Origin: Cyclobacterium lianum
Lineage (GTDB): Bacteria; Bacteroidota; Bacteroidia; Cytophagales; Cyclobacteriaceae
Direction: 5' to 3'
NCBI RefSeq assembly: GCF_900143075.1
Contig: NZ_FRCY01000006.1
Span: 175,959 to 239,958, forward strand
DNA length: 64,000 bases
Below, piece after piece: positions 62,554-64,000 of the stretch. The translations under genes and the position numbers were made by a program. The notes under the pieces were generated by a model, which saw only the letters and a program-made list of their open reading frames with translations, did no database searches and was not told where the DNA came from. Position 1 is the stretch's first letter; every line of letters starts with the position of its first letter.

Positions 62554-63699
62554 ATGAGACTAAAAAATTTAAAAATTACTCATAATTTACTATTTGTGCC
62601 TGCAATTGTAATAGGTTCTTTGGGAATTTATTCATGTGACAGCAAAGGGGAACAGGTAGAGGTGGAGACACTATCATTGCCGGTAACCACTGTGGAAAGA
62701 GATTCTGCGGTGACCACCTTTGAATACCTGGGAGCTATCGAGGGGAAGGTAAATGTTGAGATTCGTCCCCAGGTTGAGGGATTATTGGATGAAATCCACG
62801 TTGACGAGGGAGATTTTGTTGAAAAAGGGCAATTGTTATTCAGCATTAATTCTCTTCCCTATCAGGAACGCCTTAAAAATGCGCAGGCTGCGGTAGAAGT
62901 GGAGAGGGCCAAACTTGAAAATGCGAGGATAGAACTAGAAAGACTCCAACCGCTGATAGACCATGAAGTGATTTCGGATGTTCAAATGAAAACAGCAGAA
63001 TCAAATTATGAGGTAGCAAAGGCTTCACTTGCTCAAGCCGAGGCATTAAAAGCGACCAGCCAGATAGATGTACAGTTTACACAGATCAGGGCTCCGGTTA
63101 GCGGATATATTGGCTTAATTCCTAAACGCGTGGGAAATTTGGTATCAAAAGGCGATGATGAGCCGGTAACCACCCTGTCAGATATCAGTGAAATATACGT
63201 GTATTTCGCTATGAGTGAGTCGAATTATTTGTTTTACAAAAAAATGCAGGAAGACTCTACTGCAAGAAGACTTAACCCCCACGTAAAGTTAATCCTGGCC
63301 GACGGTACTGTTTATTCGGAAGAAGGAGTTATCGATGCCGATGCCGGTCAAATCGACCGGACTACCGGCGCAATCACATTGAGGGCCAAGTTTGATAACC
63401 CTAACAAATTATTAAGAAGCGGAAACACCGGCAAGATTATTTTGGAACAGATTCACCCGGACGTATTGATGGTGCCTCAAAAATCCATTACCAAGGTGCA
63501 AGACAAAAACTTTGTGTTTGCCCTGAAAGCAGATAGTACTGTTGAAAGAAAAGAGGTTCATCTTGATGGTAAGGCCGGTGAGAATTTCATCTTAAAGGGC
63601 AGCAATATCTCCGAGGGGGAAACCATCATCGAATCTGGTGTGAATAAGGTTAAAGACGGAATGAAGGTAGAGGGCTACCAGCAGACTTCCCGTCCTTAG
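62554..63699 (+). CDS. RND periplasmic adaptor (MexA/AcrA-like), lipoprotein
   Basis: 381 residues from the ATG at 62554; the frame opens at 62464, but the lipoprotein signal LLFVPAIVIGSLGIYSC (Cys28) only fits this start. Lipoyl half NVEIRPQVEGLLDEIHVDEG, hairpin (AQAAVEVERAKLENARIELE), second lipoyl half IRAPVSGYIGLIPKRVGNLV and the RTTGAITLRAKFDNPNKLLR barrel are in order. It is the adaptor of a tripartite drug-type efflux pump. The pump gene follows 44 bases later, and an outer-membrane factor gene is expected beyond the window. Confidence 0.93.
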   Translation: MRLKNLKITHNLLFVPAIVIGSLGIYSCDSKGEQVEVETLSLPVTTVERDSAVTTFEYLGAIEGKVNVEIRPQVEGLLDEIHVDEGDFVEKGQLLFSINSLPYQERLKNAQAAVEVERAKLENARIELERLQPLIDHEVISDVQMKTAESNYEVAKASLAQAEALKATSQIDVQFTQIRAPVSGYIGLIPKRVGNLVSKGDDEPVTTLSDISEIYVYFAMSESNYLFYKKMQEDSTARRLNPHVKLILADGTVYSEEGVIDADAGQIDRTTGAITLRAKFDNPNKLLRSGNTGKIILEQIHPDVLMVPQKSITKVQDKNFVFALKADSTVERKEVHLDGKAGENFILKGSNISEGETIIESGVNKVKDGMKVEGYQQTSRP

Positions 63700-63743
63700 G
63701 ATTTCCTACCTAGCGCATATTAGTCATTTAAACTTTTAAATGT

Positions 63744-64000
63744 ATGATTAAGAAAATAATCGACCGGCCGGTATTTGCCTCCGTAATATCAATCCTTATA
63801 GTTATTGCGGGGCTGATCAGCCTGCTTCAGCTTCCTGTAACCCGCTTTCCAGACATAGCGCCCCCCAGTGTCAACGTAAGGGTGAGTTATCCAGGAGGTA
63901 ATGCAGAAACGGTAGCCAAGTCAGTACTTCTTCCACTGGAAGAGGCTATAAATGGGGTGGAAAACATGACCTATATCCGTTCCAAAGCAACGAATTCGGG
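63744..64000 (+). CDS. RND permease (AcrB/MexB-like, HAE-1), 5' part only
   Basis: 85 codons before the window ends. MIKKIIDRPVFASVISILIV is the first membrane helix of hydrophobe/amphiphile efflux permeases, followed by LISLLQLPVTRFPDIAPPSV and SYPGGNAETVAKSVLLPLEE as in AcrB. The 3' part lies outside. It forms an operon with the adaptor gene. Unlike the metal pump at 29 kb, it belongs to the drug-type branch. Confidence 0.93.
   Translation, partial: MIKKIIDRPVFASVISILIVIAGLISLLQLPVTRFPDIAPPSVNVRVSYPGGNAETVAKSVLLPLEEAINGVENMTYIRSKATNS

Overview
The window reads as chromosomal DNA of a Bacteroidota bacterium, most likely a marine or aquatic member of the Cytophagales (Cyclobacteriaceae-like). 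The evidence is two SusC/SusD pairs, many SPI- and SPII-type secreted enzymes, DUF5916, DUF4380, DUF2911 and DUF1569 proteins, a Bacteroidota-type arginine decarboxylase, a CzcA pump fused to a TolC-like domain, weak Shine-Dalgarno signals and one good TAnnTTTG promoter. The lineage is inferred from gene content; no rRNA or marker gene is present. I saw no tRNA, rRNA, CRISPR array, prophage or intact insertion sequence.

Layout. 1-4.4 kb: 5' part of a DPP-IV-like peptidase, an AraC regulator and a one-chain iron-sulfur L-serine dehydratase. 4.5-15.7 kb, all on the minus strand: a SusC/SusD locus with a secreted 589-aa protein of unknown family, a terminator-like hairpin, then a formylglycine sulfatase and a lipoprotein joining cytochrome c to a beta-propeller. 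This looks like a locus for a sulfated or oxidisable organic substrate. 16-19.7 kb: a lectin-like lipoprotein, a LemA-TPM-TPM operon and a small outer-membrane barrel. 19.7-27 kb: a two-repeat secreted protein, a small monooxygenase next to an esterase remnant, a gluconolactonase/enolase-superfamily pair, a cluster of six REP-like hairpins, a penicillin-acylase-type hydrolase and a DUF4097-like lipoprotein.

27-37 kb: a YtcJ-type amidohydrolase, a heavy-metal RND pump with adaptor, and a secreted propeller/alpha-toroid protein. 37-40.5 kb is accessory in character: a MbcA/ParS-type antitoxin whose RES toxin is truncated beside a hairpin, a CrtO-like acyltransferase, a DUF1569 protein and a complete ParDE-like module in AT-rich DNA. 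40.6-48.9 kb: a DUF5060/DUF4038 glycosidase-like enzyme, a class-C-type serine hydrolase, a DUF4380 protein, a DUF5916 barrel and a phosphodiesterase-type alkaline phosphatase. 49-54 kb: a second SusC/SusD operon with a strong terminator, divergent from a TetR regulator with a palindrome between them. 55-64 kb: a second DUF5916 protein, a TPR histidine kinase without a response regulator, a DUF2911 lipoprotein, an orphan gene, arginine decarboxylase, and the start of an AcrAB-type efflux operon cut by the window edge.

How the parts work together: the dominant theme is scavenging at the cell surface (TonB-dependent uptake plus sulfatase, glycosidase, phosphatase, acylase and peptidase), with two efflux systems and scattered TA modules. 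No region is clearly an undescribed defence or mobile system. The best leads are the toroid-propeller protein, the cytochrome-propeller/sulfatase/589-aa neighbourhood, the internal signal peptide in the pump-TolC fusion, the REP-like hairpins and the two gene remnants.
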